A DNA stretch of 64,000 bases from an uncultured Pirellula sp. (GCA_903858115.1 CAIOHR010000058.1:167303-231302), one strand, 5' to 3'. Shown: positions 37,585 through 48,640, numbered from the stretch's first letter. Notes: generated from the sequence alone by a model not told the origin. Numbers and translations are program-made.

Positions 37585-38679
37585 TCAGTTTGTTTCAGAG
37601 AGTGTCTTTCGCTTTTCGGCGATGGTCAACATGAGTTGTTTTTGAGGAGCGACGAACTTCGCTACCCCTTGCTCCATCAGTGTCGCTTCCAAATGGGCCA
37701 CATCGATCGCTGCATCTAGCTCCTGCTGAACTTCGGCCGATATCATTTGATCGACTTGGCGAGCGAAGGACTGCTGACTCGATGCGACGGCTTGATTCGT
37801 CTCTGGTGGATTTGTTTGGATATCCGAACCTGCAAGTGCGCTGACGTACTTCCATGCTGGATCTGCCGGATTTTTGGTGCCGGTACTTGCGAAAATGATC
37901 TCTTGTTCCAGCGGTGTTTTGTTCTTCGCCCAGAACGCTTGGTTCGCCTGCCAAATACGCTTTGCATTCAAAATGCCATACTGTCCTTGTGCGGCTGAAG
38001 AGAGATCCTTGTGTTGCTCGAGTGTGTACTGGTCGATACGAGACACAAAGATGCTGTAAACGCTTTTGAATTGATCCAACGTTTTTCGGCGCTTCGCACC
38101 TCGCCAAACAGCATCGCGGGCCAGTTCATACTGTCGCATCGTAAAGATCAGCGTGACGTTGAGGGTGACTCCCGCCGCTGCAAGCTCTTCGAGCGAATCT
38201 AGCCCTGCAGGTGTGGCGGGAACCTTGATCATTCGGTTGTCATGCCCCGTTGCCCATTTCTTACCAAGTTCGATGTACCTTTGAACTCGCTCGGCGTGCG
38301 GCAAATTGACCGCTGGATCTTCCAATAATGGATCCAATTCAAAGCTGACCCAACCCGTGTTGCCACCACTACTTTCCCAGATGGAATGAAAAGAGGATTG
38401 TGCATCTCGCACGAGCTGGTCGGTTACGTTCCAACAAATGGTCTCATCATCTTGCCCCTTTGCTATAAAGGAGGCGATGGAATCGTCAAATCGACCGGTG
38501 CGAACCAAACCGGAGACAATAATCGGATTGCTCGTTGCGCCTACCGCTCCCCAAGCCAAATTCACTTCGACCAGTTTCGGATCGATCGAATCCAAGTACA
38601 GTTTAGTGCCGGTTTGAACAAGCGAAGCAATCGATGCATTGGACATGGTGTTTCTCGATCCATCTACGGAGTATTGCAA
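37585..38679 (-). CDS. Transaldolase family protein
   Basis: 364 aa; [76 protein letters not shown]. Confidence 0.88.
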   Translation of the reverse strand: MQYSVDGSRNTMSNASIASLVQTGTKLYLDSIDPKLVEVNLAWGAVGATSNPIIVSGLVRTGRFDDSIASFIAKGQDDETICWNVTDQLVRDAQSSFHSIWESSGGNTGWVSFELDPLLEDPAVNLPHAERVQRYIELGKKWATGHDNRMIKVPATPAGLDSLEELAAAGVTLNVTLIFTMRQYELARDAVWRGAKRRKTLDQFKSVYSIFVSRIDQYTLEQHKDLSSAAQGQYGILNAKRIWQANQAFWAKNKTPLEQEIIFASTGTKNPADPAWKYVSALAGSDIQTNPPETNQAVASSQQSFARQVDQMISAEVQQELDAAIDVAHLEATLMEQGVAKFVAPQKQLMLTIAEKRKTLSETN

Positions 38680-38735
38680 ATTGAATTTTCAGCACAACGC
38701 TCTAGAGATGAAACGTTTAGTGCACATTCTCACCA

Positions 38736-39572
38736 TTGGAGTATAGCGTGAATTCGAATTCATCGAAGGAGAGGACTCGCCCAGTGGCCTGGATTACAGG
38801 AAGTGGAGCACCGCGAGTCGGCCGAGTTATCGCCGAGGAGTTCGCTCTCGCCGGCTACCGAATCGTGCTTCATGCAAACCGATCGCTAGAAGATGCTGAA
38901 TCGTTCCAGCGAGAATTGGCTAGCAAAGGTACCGAAGCAATGATTGTCCACGGCGCAGTCCAAGACGAATCGTTTGCACGGCGCGCGGTCGAATTGATTC
39001 TGACTCAATTCGGCCGACTCGATGTCTGCGTCAACGCGGCCGCGGTATGGGATTGGAAACGCCTGGAGGAAGTTACGGCCGAGGACCTTCAGCATCAATT
39101 CGAAGTCAACACTCTCGGTTCGTTTCTTTGTAGTCAAGCCTCAGGATTGGCCATGGTCCCGAATCCCAATGGCGGTTCCATCATTTTGATCGGTGATTGG
39201 GCTGTAGCTCGACCATACCCCAAATTCTCAAGCTACTTTGTTGGAAAAGGGGCGATCGAGTCGATGACACGCTCGCTTGCCGTGGAGCTGGCTTTGCGAA
39301 ATCCATCGATTCGTGTGAACGCGATTTTGCCAGGCCCTGTGATGCTCGATCCTTCCATATCAACCGAGGCGGCGGAGCGAATTCGCGACCAATCCCTTCT
39401 AAAGCGTCACGGGACACCGCAAGATGTGGCACGAGCTGCACGGTTCTTGGCCGAACAGCCCTTTATCACGGGCGTATGCTTGCCCGTCGACGGCGGCCGG
39501 ACAATCTACTCGGGTGAAGGATTAGATGCCGTTGCCCACCCCACATTCGCGACGGGACAGCACAAAAAGTAG
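38736..39572 (+). CDS. SDR family oxidoreductase
   Basis: 278 aa; VAWITGSGAPRVGRVIAEEFALAGYRIVLHANR, LDVCVNAAAVWDW, YFVGKGAIESMTRSLAVELALRNPSIRVNAILPGPV. Confidence 0.92.
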   Translation: MEYSVNSNSSKERTRPVAWITGSGAPRVGRVIAEEFALAGYRIVLHANRSLEDAESFQRELASKGTEAMIVHGAVQDESFARRAVELILTQFGRLDVCVNAAAVWDWKRLEEVTAEDLQHQFEVNTLGSFLCSQASGLAMVPNPNGGSIILIGDWAVARPYPKFSSYFVGKGAIESMTRSLAVELALRNPSIRVNAILPGPVMLDPSISTEAAERIRDQSLLKRHGTPQDVARAARFLAEQPFITGVCLPVDGGRTIYSGEGLDAVAHPTFATGQHKK

Positions 39573-39635
39573 CTTTGGAGAAACAGATTGCTAAAATAAA
39601 GTTCGACGTGCAAGAACAGCCTACTCAGTATATTT

Positions 39636-40322
39636 GTGGATGCGGAATCAACCATGAATCAATGCAGATCCATCGTTTGTTTGCTTACCCTCCTGCTACA
39701 GTTCCCGCTATGTTCCATGCTTGTTGCACAGGAACCATCAAAATCGTCGAATGAAAAGAAAACTTCATCAACTACGGAAACGATCACTCTCGGTGGTGGT
39801 TGCTTTTGGTGCGTAGAAGCGGTGTTCCAACGACTCAATGGAGTTTCAAAAGTCGTCTCCGGTTACACAGGCGGACATGTTGAAAACCCAACCTACGAAC
39901 AAGTCAGCAGCAAAAAAACAGGCCACGCCGAAGTCGTTCAAGTAACGTTTGATCCCGAGGTGCTACCGCTTGAGCTATTGCTCGAAGTCTTTTGGTACAC
40001 GCACGATCCGACAACACTGAATCGACAAGGAAACGACTATGGACCGCAATATCGATCGGCTGTCTTCTACGGGACGGATAAACAACGCGATGTTGCAGAA
40101 GCGGTCATGCAGAAGCTTGGTCAGTCCAAAGAATTCAAGAAAGAATACAAGAAGCCAATTGTAACGGAGATCACCCCGCTCTCTGTCTTTTATCCCGCAG
40201 AAGACTACCACCAAAATTTCTACAACTTGAACAAGCGAAATCCCTATTGCCAAAGTGTCGTTGCTGGAAAAGTTCGAAAATTCGAGAAGCTATTCAAGGA
40301 ACACGCTACTACTAAGAAGTAA
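39636..40322 (+). CDS. msrA: Peptide-methionine (S)-S-oxide reductase with signal-like N-terminus
   Basis: GGGCFWCVEAVFQRLNGVSKVVSGYTGGHVENPTYEQVSSKKTGHAEVVQVTFDP; start may be 39654. Confidence 0.94.
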   Translation: MDAESTMNQCRSIVCLLTLLLQFPLCSMLVAQEPSKSSNEKKTSSTTETITLGGGCFWCVEAVFQRLNGVSKVVSGYTGGHVENPTYEQVSSKKTGHAEVVQVTFDPEVLPLELLLEVFWYTHDPTTLNRQGNDYGPQYRSAVFYGTDKQRDVAEAVMQKLGQSKEFKKEYKKPIVTEITPLSVFYPAEDYHQNFYNLNKRNPYCQSVVAGKVRKFEKLFKEHATTKK

Positions 40323-40410
40323 CTCAACAGTCTTAAGCATCAGGCGAAAATCGGTTTGGAACATCACAACCCGCAGCGTGAGTTTTGAAGTTGCGCGTCA
40401 TTATGGTTTT

Positions 40411-40496
40411 CGGGCCAAAGGCCCAACCATTTGCATAGCCCAGGCTGAAGGCCTGGGAAACGAAACAAAACAAATCCCTTAGGGCCAACGGCCCGA
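40411..40496. repeat. Left hairpin array flanking the transposase
   Basis: GGGCCAAAGGCCC, GCCCAGGCTGAAGGCCTGGG, AGGGCCAACGGCCC in order. Confidence 0.9.
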
Positions 40497-40500
40497 CCGT

Positions 40501-40977
40501 TTGATGAAAAGGCGCTTTGACATGCCACAGTCCCTCGCCCAAGTTTGGCTCCACCTCGTCTTTTCTACCAAGGAACGTCGCCCGTTTTTGAATAACGAGG
40601 AGTTTCAAATTGAAATGTTTCGGATGTTATCGCATCATGTCAAAGAAGCCGGTTGTGTGAGCGCCTCTGTTGGTGGACACATTGATCATGTCCATTTACT
40701 GGTCGGCTTATCACGAACAATCACGATCGCAAAGTTAGTCGAGAAAATCAAAACAGAGACATCGACGTGGGCGAAAACCAAAGAGACTTGCTCGTCCACA
40801 TTCAGTTGGCAATCGGGCTATGGCGTATTCTCGGTTGGCCACTCTAACCGAAATGCCGTGGACGAATACATTAGGAATCAACGAGAGCACCATCACAAAT
40901 CATCATTCCAAGATGAGTTCCGTGAATTATGCAAACAACATGATATCGAAATTGACGAACGTTACGCTTGGGATTGA
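40501..40977 (+). mobile_element. IS200/IS605-like Y1 transposase (RAYT-like)
   Basis: 158 aa; MPQSLAQVWLHLVFSTKERRPFL, HUH motif GHIDHVHLLVGL, downstream Tyr in NAVDEYIRNQREHH; probable start 40522. Confidence 0.9.
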
Positions 40978-40993
40978 ATCCGATGCAAATGGG

Positions 40994-41080
40994 CGGGCCG
41001 TTGGCCCTATTGGACAATCTAAGGAACGATTACCCAGGCCTTCCGCCTGGGCTAGGTAAACATAGGGCCTTTGGCCCGGA
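40994..41080. repeat. Right hairpin array, mirror image of 40411-40496
   Basis: GGGCCGTTGGCCC, CCCAGGCCTTCCGCCTGGGC, GGGCCTTTGGCCC: reverse complements of the left hairpins in mirrored order. Confidence 0.9.
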
Positions 41081-41113
41081 AAAACAAATCCGGCCCGAAG
41101 GCCTTTCAGTGTC

Positions 41114-42637
41114 CTACGCTAGGATTTTGGAAATCACCTGCGGGCTTTCAACGCCAGTGAGTCTCGCGTCCAGCCCTTGGTGCTTGTAAATCAACCGATT
41201 GTGATCGATACCCATTTGATGAAGCATCGTCGCATGCAGATCGAAAATGCTGACAGGGTCGCTGGTAACGTTGTAACTGTATTCATCCGTCTCTCCGAGA
41301 GACATTCCAGGTTTAATCCCACCTCCCGCTAAGAAGATCGTAAAGCATCGAGGATGGTGATCGCGACCGTAATTGTCGGCCGTCAAAGCTCCTTGGGAAT
41401 AAATCGTCCTTCCGAATTCACCTCCCCAAATAATGAGTGTGTCATCCAGTAGGCCTCGTTGCTTTAGATCTTGAATCAGGGCCGTAGTCGGTTGGTCTGT
41501 ATCTTTGCACTGTCCTTTGATCGCCGCTGGCAATCCAAAGTGATGATCCCAACCCATATGGAACAACTGGATGAACCGAACGTCCCGCTCTGCTAAACGG
41601 CGAGCCAAAAGGCAATTCGACGCATAGGTTCCCGGCGTCTTGACCTCCGGTCCATACGACTCCAACACACTCGCGGACTCTCCGGAAATGTCGGTCAAAT
41701 CGGGGACACTTGCCTGCATGCGGAATGCCATTTCATACTGAGCAATTCTTGCTTGTATCTCGGGGTCACCCACAACATCCAATCGGCGTGCATTGAGTTG
41801 CTGTAACTCATCGAGCGTTCCGCGTCGCACATCGCGAGCTACCCCGGGCGGATTGGAAAGATAGAGCACGGGATCTCCCGAATTCCGAAACTTGACTCCC
41901 GCATGTTGCGTTGGCAAGAACCCACTACTCCACAGTCGATCGTACAGCGGCTGATCATCTTTTCGCCCCGTTCCGAACGAAGTCAAGACTACATACGCTG
42001 GTAAATCTTCGCACTCACTGCCAAGCCCATAGCTCAACCAAGAGCCCATACTCGGAAATCCACCCAGTTGCCGCCCCGTTTGAAAAAAGGTGATCGCCGG
42101 GTCATGGTTGATCGCTTCGGTGTGCATCGATTTGATAAAACATAATTCGTCCGCAACCTTCGGCAGATTTGGCATCAGATCGCTAATCCATGCACCTGAC
42201 TGACCATGTTGAGCAAATTTGAAAATACTGGGAGCGACGGGAAAATTCTTTTGGCCCGATGTCATCGTCGTCAAACGTTGACCTTGCCGAATCGAGTCTG
42301 GCAAATTCTCACCATGCTTGCTCGTCATGGCTGGTTTAGGATCGAACAAATCCATTTGCGATGGCGCACCCGATTGAAACAGGTAGATAACGCGTTTCGC
42401 CTTGACCGGCAGATGAGGCCAAGTCGACAACATGCCTTTCAAATTGGATTCCGATGACTGGTTGGATTCCGATGGCTGGGCACCATTTGCACGCGCACCA
42501 TGCATCGATTGTTGAAGCAGCGATGTCAGCGCCGCAAGACCGATGCCGGTACCTGACCGAGTAAGAAATGTTCGGCGAGCGATCGCTTGCCGAATCGACA
42601 TCGGCAGATGGTAAAATTGATTATCATTGCAATTCAT
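41114..42637 (-). CDS. DUF1501 domain-containing protein
   Basis: 507 aa; YLFQSGAPSQMDLFDPKPAMTSKHGENLPDS, IIWGGEFGRTIYSQGALTADNYGRDHHPRCFTIFLAGGGIKPG. Confidence 0.95.
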   Translation of the reverse strand: MNCNDNQFYHLPMSIRQAIARRTFLTRSGTGIGLAALTSLLQQSMHGARANGAQPSESNQSSESNLKGMLSTWPHLPVKAKRVIYLFQSGAPSQMDLFDPKPAMTSKHGENLPDSIRQGQRLTTMTSGQKNFPVAPSIFKFAQHGQSGAWISDLMPNLPKVADELCFIKSMHTEAINHDPAITFFQTGRQLGGFPSMGSWLSYGLGSECEDLPAYVVLTSFGTGRKDDQPLYDRLWSSGFLPTQHAGVKFRNSGDPVLYLSNPPGVARDVRRGTLDELQQLNARRLDVVGDPEIQARIAQYEMAFRMQASVPDLTDISGESASVLESYGPEVKTPGTYASNCLLARRLAERDVRFIQLFHMGWDHHFGLPAAIKGQCKDTDQPTTALIQDLKQRGLLDDTLIIWGGEFGRTIYSQGALTADNYGRDHHPRCFTIFLAGGGIKPGMSLGETDEYSYNVTSDPVSIFDLHATMLHQMGIDHNRLIYKHQGLDARLTGVESPQVISKILA

Positions 42638-42643
42638 GGTACG

Positions 42644-45600
42644 TTATTCCTTGGTCACTACTTCATCAAGATTGAGCAGGACATTTGCCGTCAGGGTGAG
42701 AGCTGCCAGGTCCGCTGGTTGTATATCGACTCCTTTTGATTCCCCCCAGGCGACAAGCTTCTTTGCAGCCTCAAGATCGGAACTGTACGCCTGAACGCGT
42801 CGTTCGTAACCAGCTACCAACACATCTAACTCTTGTTGCTCTGGATAACGACCGGTGACTTGCCGAAAGCCCCATCGGATTTTGCCTTCTAAATCTTTGT
42901 TCGGCTGATCATTCATTCGTTGTGCCAAGACTCGAGCCGCTTCTACGAATGTCACTTCATTCAATAACGCTAACGCTTGCAATGGCGTATTGGTTCTCGA
43001 TCGTTTGACGGTACAAAACTCGCGCGATGGCGAATCAAACATCAACATCGTTGGCGGAGCTGCTGTTCGTTTCCAAATCGTATACAACGAACGACGATAC
43101 AGTCCGTCATTCTTGTCGTGTTTGTAACCTCGCAAATCTCCATACTTGCTCGTCTCATCCCAAACGCCATCCGGCATGTAAGGACGTACGCTGGGTCCAC
43201 CCACTTTCTCAACCAACAAACCACTGATGGCCAACGCTTGGTCGCGCACCACTTCTCCCGGAAGTCGGAAACGAGGGCCTCGAGCCAGAAATTTGTTGTC
43301 GGCGTCATTTTTGTAGTCGAGCGGATCCGCTTTCGATGATTGTCGATAGGTTGAACTCATGACGATCTGCTTTTGTATCCCCTTCATGTCCCAGCCGATT
43401 CGCACAAATTCGGTCGCCAACCAATCCAGCAGTTCGGGATGGCTAGGTACTTCCGCTTGCGTGCCGAAGTTATCGACCGACTTGACGAGCCCGATGCCAA
43501 AAAATTTCTCCCACTGTCGATTCACCCAAACGCGAGCCGTCAGTGGATTCGATGGTGACACAATCCACTTTGCAAGCCCCAGTCGATTGACTGGAGCATC
43601 GTTGGGTAACGGCGGCAGAACGGACGGGATCCCACGGCTTACTTTCTCTCCCGGCTTGTCGTATTCTCCTCGTCGCAATAGGAAAGCATCGCGGGGCGTT
43701 GGCAGCTCTTTCATAATCATCGAAGTTGGCAACGAGTTCTCGAAGTCGGCAAGCTTCTTTTTAGCCGCTTCTAAGTCTCTCTGTTTGCGAGAAAACGGAT
43801 TGTCTACGTTCGTACGGAAGTAGTTCGCAATCTCCTTGGTCTGTACCGCTGTTCTATCTGAAATCGGGGTAGCAACAGCCGATCGGACGGTCTCAGGCAA
43901 TCCAATCTTGTCGATCTTGGCAACCGATGCCGCAACGCTGGTCGCATAAAGTCGAAACCGACCAATGTTGTGACCCGCGATCGCTTTATGTAGAAGACGA
44001 ACAGTCAACGTTGCGTCTTCGGGGATCTTCGTTGTTTGATCGACGAGAAACATGACGTTGCGAGCCAGTCGCTTCTCAGGATCGTTTCCATCGATCGCCC
44101 AGCCCTTTCCCTTGGAAAGAATGGAGGACGCTTCATAGCCCTTTTGGTTGTAATCCGCCTCTGCCTTTCCAAAGTTAAGCTTCACAGGGTCGGCAAGCGA
44201 TTTCGAATGAACTTCCGCTTCAATCCCCGAAAGAACAAAGTTGCCGTTGAAGGCTCTCCCCAAACTTTGATTGGGCAGCGACGGATCGGGAATGACTTCC
44301 AATCGTATCCCGGTCAGTTCACCAGCAGCGATCGTTGTGGAGACGGTATACGTATCGAGGTCTGGGTTCTTGCCCGATGCCAACCAAGAGTCATCGTTCA
44401 GTTTTTTGAACTTTGCTTTCCCTTCGCTTTTGACAGATGCGATCTTCAATGGAGTCCAGATGTTCGGTGTATCAGAATTCTCTTTTGAGATCCAGGACTC
44501 CCATTCGGTTTGTAAAGCGGGTAGTTCCTTCTCGGCCTCCGTAGCTATCTCTTGTGCGTGGCGAATAGCATCTTGGAGCTCCACCATTCTTCGAGACTGC
44601 TCCTCGGATGGTAACGTGATAAGCGGTTTGGAGTTGCCCGATTTTCCACCGCCCCCTTCTCCATCAAGCACGCCGCTTTCGTCGATAGAGTTGAAGAATG
44701 CAAAGAGCTGGTAAAACTCCTTTTGCGAAATGGGATCGTATTTATGGTCATGGCAACGACAACATCCCACGGTCAATGCGAGCCATGTCTGACCTGTCGT
44801 TTCCACTCGATCGATCACCGTTTCAGCGAACCACTCTTCAACAATTCGTCCTCCTTCACCATTGATACGATTGTTGCGATGAAACCCCGTTGCAACAAAC
44901 TGTTGTGTCGTCGGTGAAGGGAGCAAATCCCCTGCAAGCTGTTCAATGGTGAATTGATCGAATGGCATATTGGAGTTAAACGCCCGGATCACCCAATCTC
45001 GCCATTGCCACATTTGTCGCGACGAATCGGTTTGAAATCCATTGCTGTCTGCATAGCGAGCATAGTCCAACCACTGCAACGCCATCCGCTCGCCGTAACG
45101 TGGCGAGCCCAACAGACGATCGACCACTTTCTCGTACGCGCGCGGGGATAAGTCATTCAAGAAAGCGTCGATTTCTTCTTGCGTTGGAGGGATGCCTGTC
45201 AAATCGAGCGATAGACGCCGAATCAGAGTCGTTCGATCTGCTTCAGGAGAGGGCTTCAATCCATGGACTGCTAGTTTTTCTTGGACCAACACGTCGATGG
45301 GGTGCGCGGTTGAACCGGGCTCTCGTTTGGGTAACTCAGGTACCACTGGTGGAATAAAAGCCCAATGGCCTTCGTAAAGAGCCCCTTCTTCAATCCAACG
45401 CTTGAGCGTTTCCTTTTCCTTGGTAGTTAGCGTCTTGTTCGATTTCGGCGGTGGCATCAATTCGGACTCATCCGAGTTAAGGACCCGCTCCATCAAATGA
45501 CTCTTGGTCGCATCGCCCGGGATGATGGCTAACATGCGAACCGCATCATCGCGTACATCGAGGCGCAATTCCCCTTCGCGATGCGATCCATCCGGTCCAT

Positions 45601-45727
45601 GACAATGGAAACAATTCTCGGCAAGGATCGGACGAATGTCTCGATTGAACTGGATGCGTTCCTCAGACCTAGCCGTCGTCGAACAAGCGATCAGCAGGAA
45701 TAACAGCAAAGAAATTTGACGTTTCAT
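42644..45727 (-). CDS. PSCyt1-DUF1549-DUF1553 protein
   Basis: 1027 aa; IQFNRDIRPILAENCFHCHGPDGSHREGELRLDVRD, LIRRLSLDLTGIPPTQEEIDAFL, EFCTVKRSRTNTPLQALALLNEVTFVEAARVLAQRM. Confidence 0.96.
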   Translation of the reverse strand: MKRQISLLLFLLIACSTTARSEERIQFNRDIRPILAENCFHCHGPDGSHREGELRLDVRDDAVRMLAIIPGDATKSHLMERVLNSDESELMPPPKSNKTLTTKEKETLKRWIEEGALYEGHWAFIPPVVPELPKREPGSTAHPIDVLVQEKLAVHGLKPSPEADRTTLIRRLSLDLTGIPPTQEEIDAFLNDLSPRAYEKVVDRLLGSPRYGERMALQWLDYARYADSNGFQTDSSRQMWQWRDWVIRAFNSNMPFDQFTIEQLAGDLLPSPTTQQFVATGFHRNNRINGEGGRIVEEWFAETVIDRVETTGQTWLALTVGCCRCHDHKYDPISQKEFYQLFAFFNSIDESGVLDGEGGGGKSGNSKPLITLPSEEQSRRMVELQDAIRHAQEIATEAEKELPALQTEWESWISKENSDTPNIWTPLKIASVKSEGKAKFKKLNDDSWLASGKNPDLDTYTVSTTIAAGELTGIRLEVIPDPSLPNQSLGRAFNGNFVLSGIEAEVHSKSLADPVKLNFGKAEADYNQKGYEASSILSKGKGWAIDGNDPEKRLARNVMFLVDQTTKIPEDATLTVRLLHKAIAGHNIGRFRLYATSVAASVAKIDKIGLPETVRSAVATPISDRTAVQTKEIANYFRTNVDNPFSRKQRDLEAAKKKLADFENSLPTSMIMKELPTPRDAFLLRRGEYDKPGEKVSRGIPSVLPPLPNDAPVNRLGLAKWIVSPSNPLTARVWVNRQWEKFFGIGLVKSVDNFGTQAEVPSHPELLDWLATEFVRIGWDMKGIQKQIVMSSTYRQSSKADPLDYKNDADNKFLARGPRFRLPGEVVRDQALAISGLLVEKVGGPSVRPYMPDGVWDETSKYGDLRGYKHDKNDGLYRRSLYTIWKRTAAPPTMLMFDSPSREFCTVKRSRTNTPLQALALLNEVTFVEAARVLAQRMNDQPNKDLEGKIRWGFRQVTGRYPEQQELDVLVAGYERRVQAYSSDLEAAKKLVAWGESKGVDIQPADLAALTLTANVLLNLDEVVTKE

Positions 45728-46596
45728 TATTGTTTGCTCAAGTCTAGTAATTCAACTTTACGAAACTCGATCGGATGGCTCTCGGATTGCAGCGAGATCG
45801 TACCGCTGCTCAGCATCTTCGTACCCGCTTTTGTAGCGAGATCTTTTGCATGGGCATCGCGTTCATCGAGTTGTGGCTTGTTGTACTCAAGCACGACTTC
45901 ACCTTCGAGAATATGGCGAATGACTTCGTTGCCGCGCACTTCGACTTCGGCAGTGACCCAGCCGTCGCCGTGATACGTTTTCGATTTAGAGTTTGTGCAA
46001 TGGTTTAGAATCAATTTTCCATTCATCTCGACATTGGTGCCAGGTGTACATAGGTTGGAGGTCGTTCGATTGTCTTTGCCGTTTCCACCGAGGAACTGAA
46101 CTTCGATAGATGCCGGGAAGTCTTGATCCTTGCTTATCGTTTCTGGTTTCTCACCGTGAAGCATGACACCGCTATTGCGAATCGCCCAACCAGGTCCCCC
46201 TTTCGCTTGATCTCCAACAAAGCGATACTCGATGCGAAGTCGATAATGCGAGAAAGTGTCTTTGTAGAAAAGGTGCCCAAAAGTCTCTTTGAACTCTGGA
46301 TAGCCTTCATAGCCCACTTTGAGAATCCCATCCTCCACGCGGTAGGTATTGGCATGATTGACACCCAGATCGTGATAACGGATCTTGGGGGTCCAGCCGG
46401 TCAGGTCTTTCCCGTTGAAGAGCTGAATCCATTTTTCCGTCGCCGGCTTGGCGTCTTGACCGATCGCCAGGGGAGACAAAACACAACTGAAAGCAAGAGT
46501 CAAACCTACAAAAACTCGACGACAAGGGAATTTCATGGACATGGCAAATCGAATCATGCGAGAGAAATGGGAGGGGTGATCCAGCGGAACTTTCAT
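45727..46596 (-). CDS. DUF1080 domain (3-keto-disaccharide hydrolase-like) protein
   Basis: 289 aa; WIQLFNGKDLTGWTPKIRYHDLGVNHANTYRVEDGILKV, GPGWAIRNSGVMLHGE. Confidence 0.9.
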   Translation of the reverse strand: MKVPLDHPSHFSRMIRFAMSMKFPCRRVFVGLTLAFSCVLSPLAIGQDAKPATEKWIQLFNGKDLTGWTPKIRYHDLGVNHANTYRVEDGILKVGYEGYPEFKETFGHLFYKDTFSHYRLRIEYRFVGDQAKGGPGWAIRNSGVMLHGEKPETISKDQDFPASIEVQFLGGNGKDNRTTSNLCTPGTNVEMNGKLILNHCTNSKSKTYHGDGWVTAEVEVRGNEVIRHILEGEVVLEYNKPQLDERDAHAKDLATKAGTKMLSSGTISLQSESHPIEFRKVELLDLSKQ

Positions 46597-46762
46597 TATA
46601 AGCCGTAATGGCGTTGTTGTGGATTCGGCAAATCTAAAGTTCTGACGTAGTTTTCCGGTTACTGCTTGAGTAATCTGACAGCTTCGATGGATAGTGAAGA
46701 TTCCGTTTCAGTGTAACACGAAAATCAGGGTTTCACCAAAAGTGTGACCCGCAATCGTTGAG

Positions 46763-47446
46763 GTGAGAAAGTACGTGGCGACGATCATCGACTGGGTCCT
46801 CCATTTGGACAAACATCTCAATGAACTCATCACGAGTATCGGCCCCAATTGGCTTTATTTGGTTGTCTTTGGTATCGTGTTCTGCGAAACAGGATTGGTT
46901 GTTTTGCCTTTCCTGCCTGGGGATTCCTTGTTGTTCGCGCTCGGTGCTCTGTGTGCTTCATCGACCAATGTATCATTGAGCCTGTGGGTCCTCATCCCCA
47001 TGTTGACGTTTGCTGCCATCGCTGGCGATGCTCTCAACTATTGGCTCGGTGCCAAAATTGGACCACGCATCTTTCAAAGTGAAAGTTCCTGGTGGTTGAA
47101 CAAGAAGCACTTGGATCGAGCGCAGGCCTTCTATGAGAAGTATGGTGCCAAGACGATTGTGATTGCTCGCTTTGTGCCAATCGTGCGGACGTTTGCACCG
47201 TTCGTTGCAGGCGTTGGCAAAATGAACTTCACCAAGTTCTGGATGTATAACGTGGTCGGCGGTACGGTCTGGGTAGTCTCCTTCCTCGTCGCTGGCTACT
47301 GGTTCGGAAACCTCGAGATCGTCAAAAAGAATTTCTCTCTCGTAACGGTAGGCATTATCCTTCTAAGCGTGTTACCGATCGTCTTCGAATGGATTGCACA
47401 TCGCCGAGCCCAGTCGCAATCGACGCACCAATCTCCTAGCGAATAA
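46763..47446 (+). CDS. DedA family membrane protein
   Basis: 227 aa; VFCETGLVVLPFLPGDSLLFALGAL, FYEKYGAKTIVIARFVPIVRTFAPFVAGVGKMNF. Confidence 0.94.
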   Translation: MRKYVATIIDWVLHLDKHLNELITSIGPNWLYLVVFGIVFCETGLVVLPFLPGDSLLFALGALCASSTNVSLSLWVLIPMLTFAAIAGDALNYWLGAKIGPRIFQSESSWWLNKKHLDRAQAFYEKYGAKTIVIARFVPIVRTFAPFVAGVGKMNFTKFWMYNVVGGTVWVVSFLVAGYWFGNLEIVKKNFSLVTVGIILLSVLPIVFEWIAHRRAQSQSTHQSPSE

Positions 47447-47497
47447 AACATCTACGGGCGAGTAGGTATGGCTGCTGATGAAGACGCAGCACATACA

Positions 47498-48448
47498 TCA
47501 GCTATCGTCACTGCTCTCTTCGCTCTCCTCTTCGCCGTGGATGAGTTCATCTGCTCCGAGTTCGCAAAGGTCGCGAGCTGCTTCGGTCCCAAGCAGTGCC
47601 GCTTGTTCGACATTCGTGGCGCGAGTCGCGGGCCAACTCCAGTACTGTTCGATCATCTCGGAGTAGTCCATGGAGAAGACTCGAGCCGTGAGTCGCACGG
47701 TTTCACCATCGAATACCGCGTGCGCAGCGAGCGGTGCCAAACAACCAGCACGCATCGCTCGAAGCAAGGTTCGTTCGATGACCACAGCAAGATGTGTCAA
47801 TGGATGATCCAGCTTCATCAACGCAGCGCGAAGCTGCTCATCTTCTTCGCGAGTTTCCAACCCCAATGCCGCTTGCCCAACTGCAGGCAACATCTCCTCA
47901 AACGAAAAACGATGCGTGACTCGATTCGATAGTTGCAACCGATGCAGACCTGCACACGCGAGAATGATCGCGTCATACTCACCCGCATCGAGTTTCCGAA
48001 TGCGCGTATCGACGTTGCCTCGAATATCCATGACTTCTAGATCCGGTCTCAAGCGTAGCAACTGGGCTTTTCGGCGAGGCGAACCGGTACCGATCTTCGC
48101 CCCTTCGGGCAAATCGAGCAAGGAAGAATAGTTCACGGATAGAAAAGCATCAGCGGCATCCTCGCGATCAGGAACAGATGCTAGTACCAAACCCGGCACA
48201 GGTTCCGTCGGCAGATCCTTGAGGCTATGTACAGCCAGGTCGCAGGTCTTGTCCAACAGGGCACGTTGAATCTCTTTGGTAAAGACGCCAATCCCGCCGG
48301 ACGCTCCCAGAGGAGTGGTAGAGAGGTCTCCCGATGTCGTAATTTTTACCAATTCGACAGAATGTCCTTCTCGTTCAAGAAGCGATGACACATGATTGGC
48401 TTGCCAAAGGGCGAGTTGGCTTTGTCGTGTTCCGAGTCGAATCTGCAT
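47498..48448 (-). CDS. hemC: Hydroxymethylbilane synthase
   Basis: Start at internal ATG 48448 (MQIRLGTRQSQLALWQANHV); IGVFTKEIQRALLDKTCDLAVHSLKDLPTEPVPGL; the ORF track extends to 48658. Confidence 0.94.
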   Translation of the reverse strand: MQIRLGTRQSQLALWQANHVSSLLEREGHSVELVKITTSGDLSTTPLGASGGIGVFTKEIQRALLDKTCDLAVHSLKDLPTEPVPGLVLASVPDREDAADAFLSVNYSSLLDLPEGAKIGTGSPRRKAQLLRLRPDLEVMDIRGNVDTRIRKLDAGEYDAIILACAGLHRLQLSNRVTHRFSFEEMLPAVGQAALGLETREEDEQLRAALMKLDHPLTHLAVVIERTLLRAMRAGCLAPLAAHAVFDGETVRLTARVFSMDYSEMIEQYWSWPATRATNVEQAALLGTEAARDLCELGADELIHGEEESEESSDDS

Positions 48449-48640
48449 GGAGCTGTCGTCGTAAGTGTTAGTGGACGGAGTATTGCATCGTAATGATGTG
48501 CGGTTGCCTGCAAAAGAGAACCTGGAATTCGAAACACTCGAAATTCCTAGTCCCAAACCGTGCAACACAGATGCTAAACCCTGTAAGTCATTTCGCCCAG
48601 TCCGCAAAAGGTACATCGGTCGGGGCAGAATGCCAGCACT

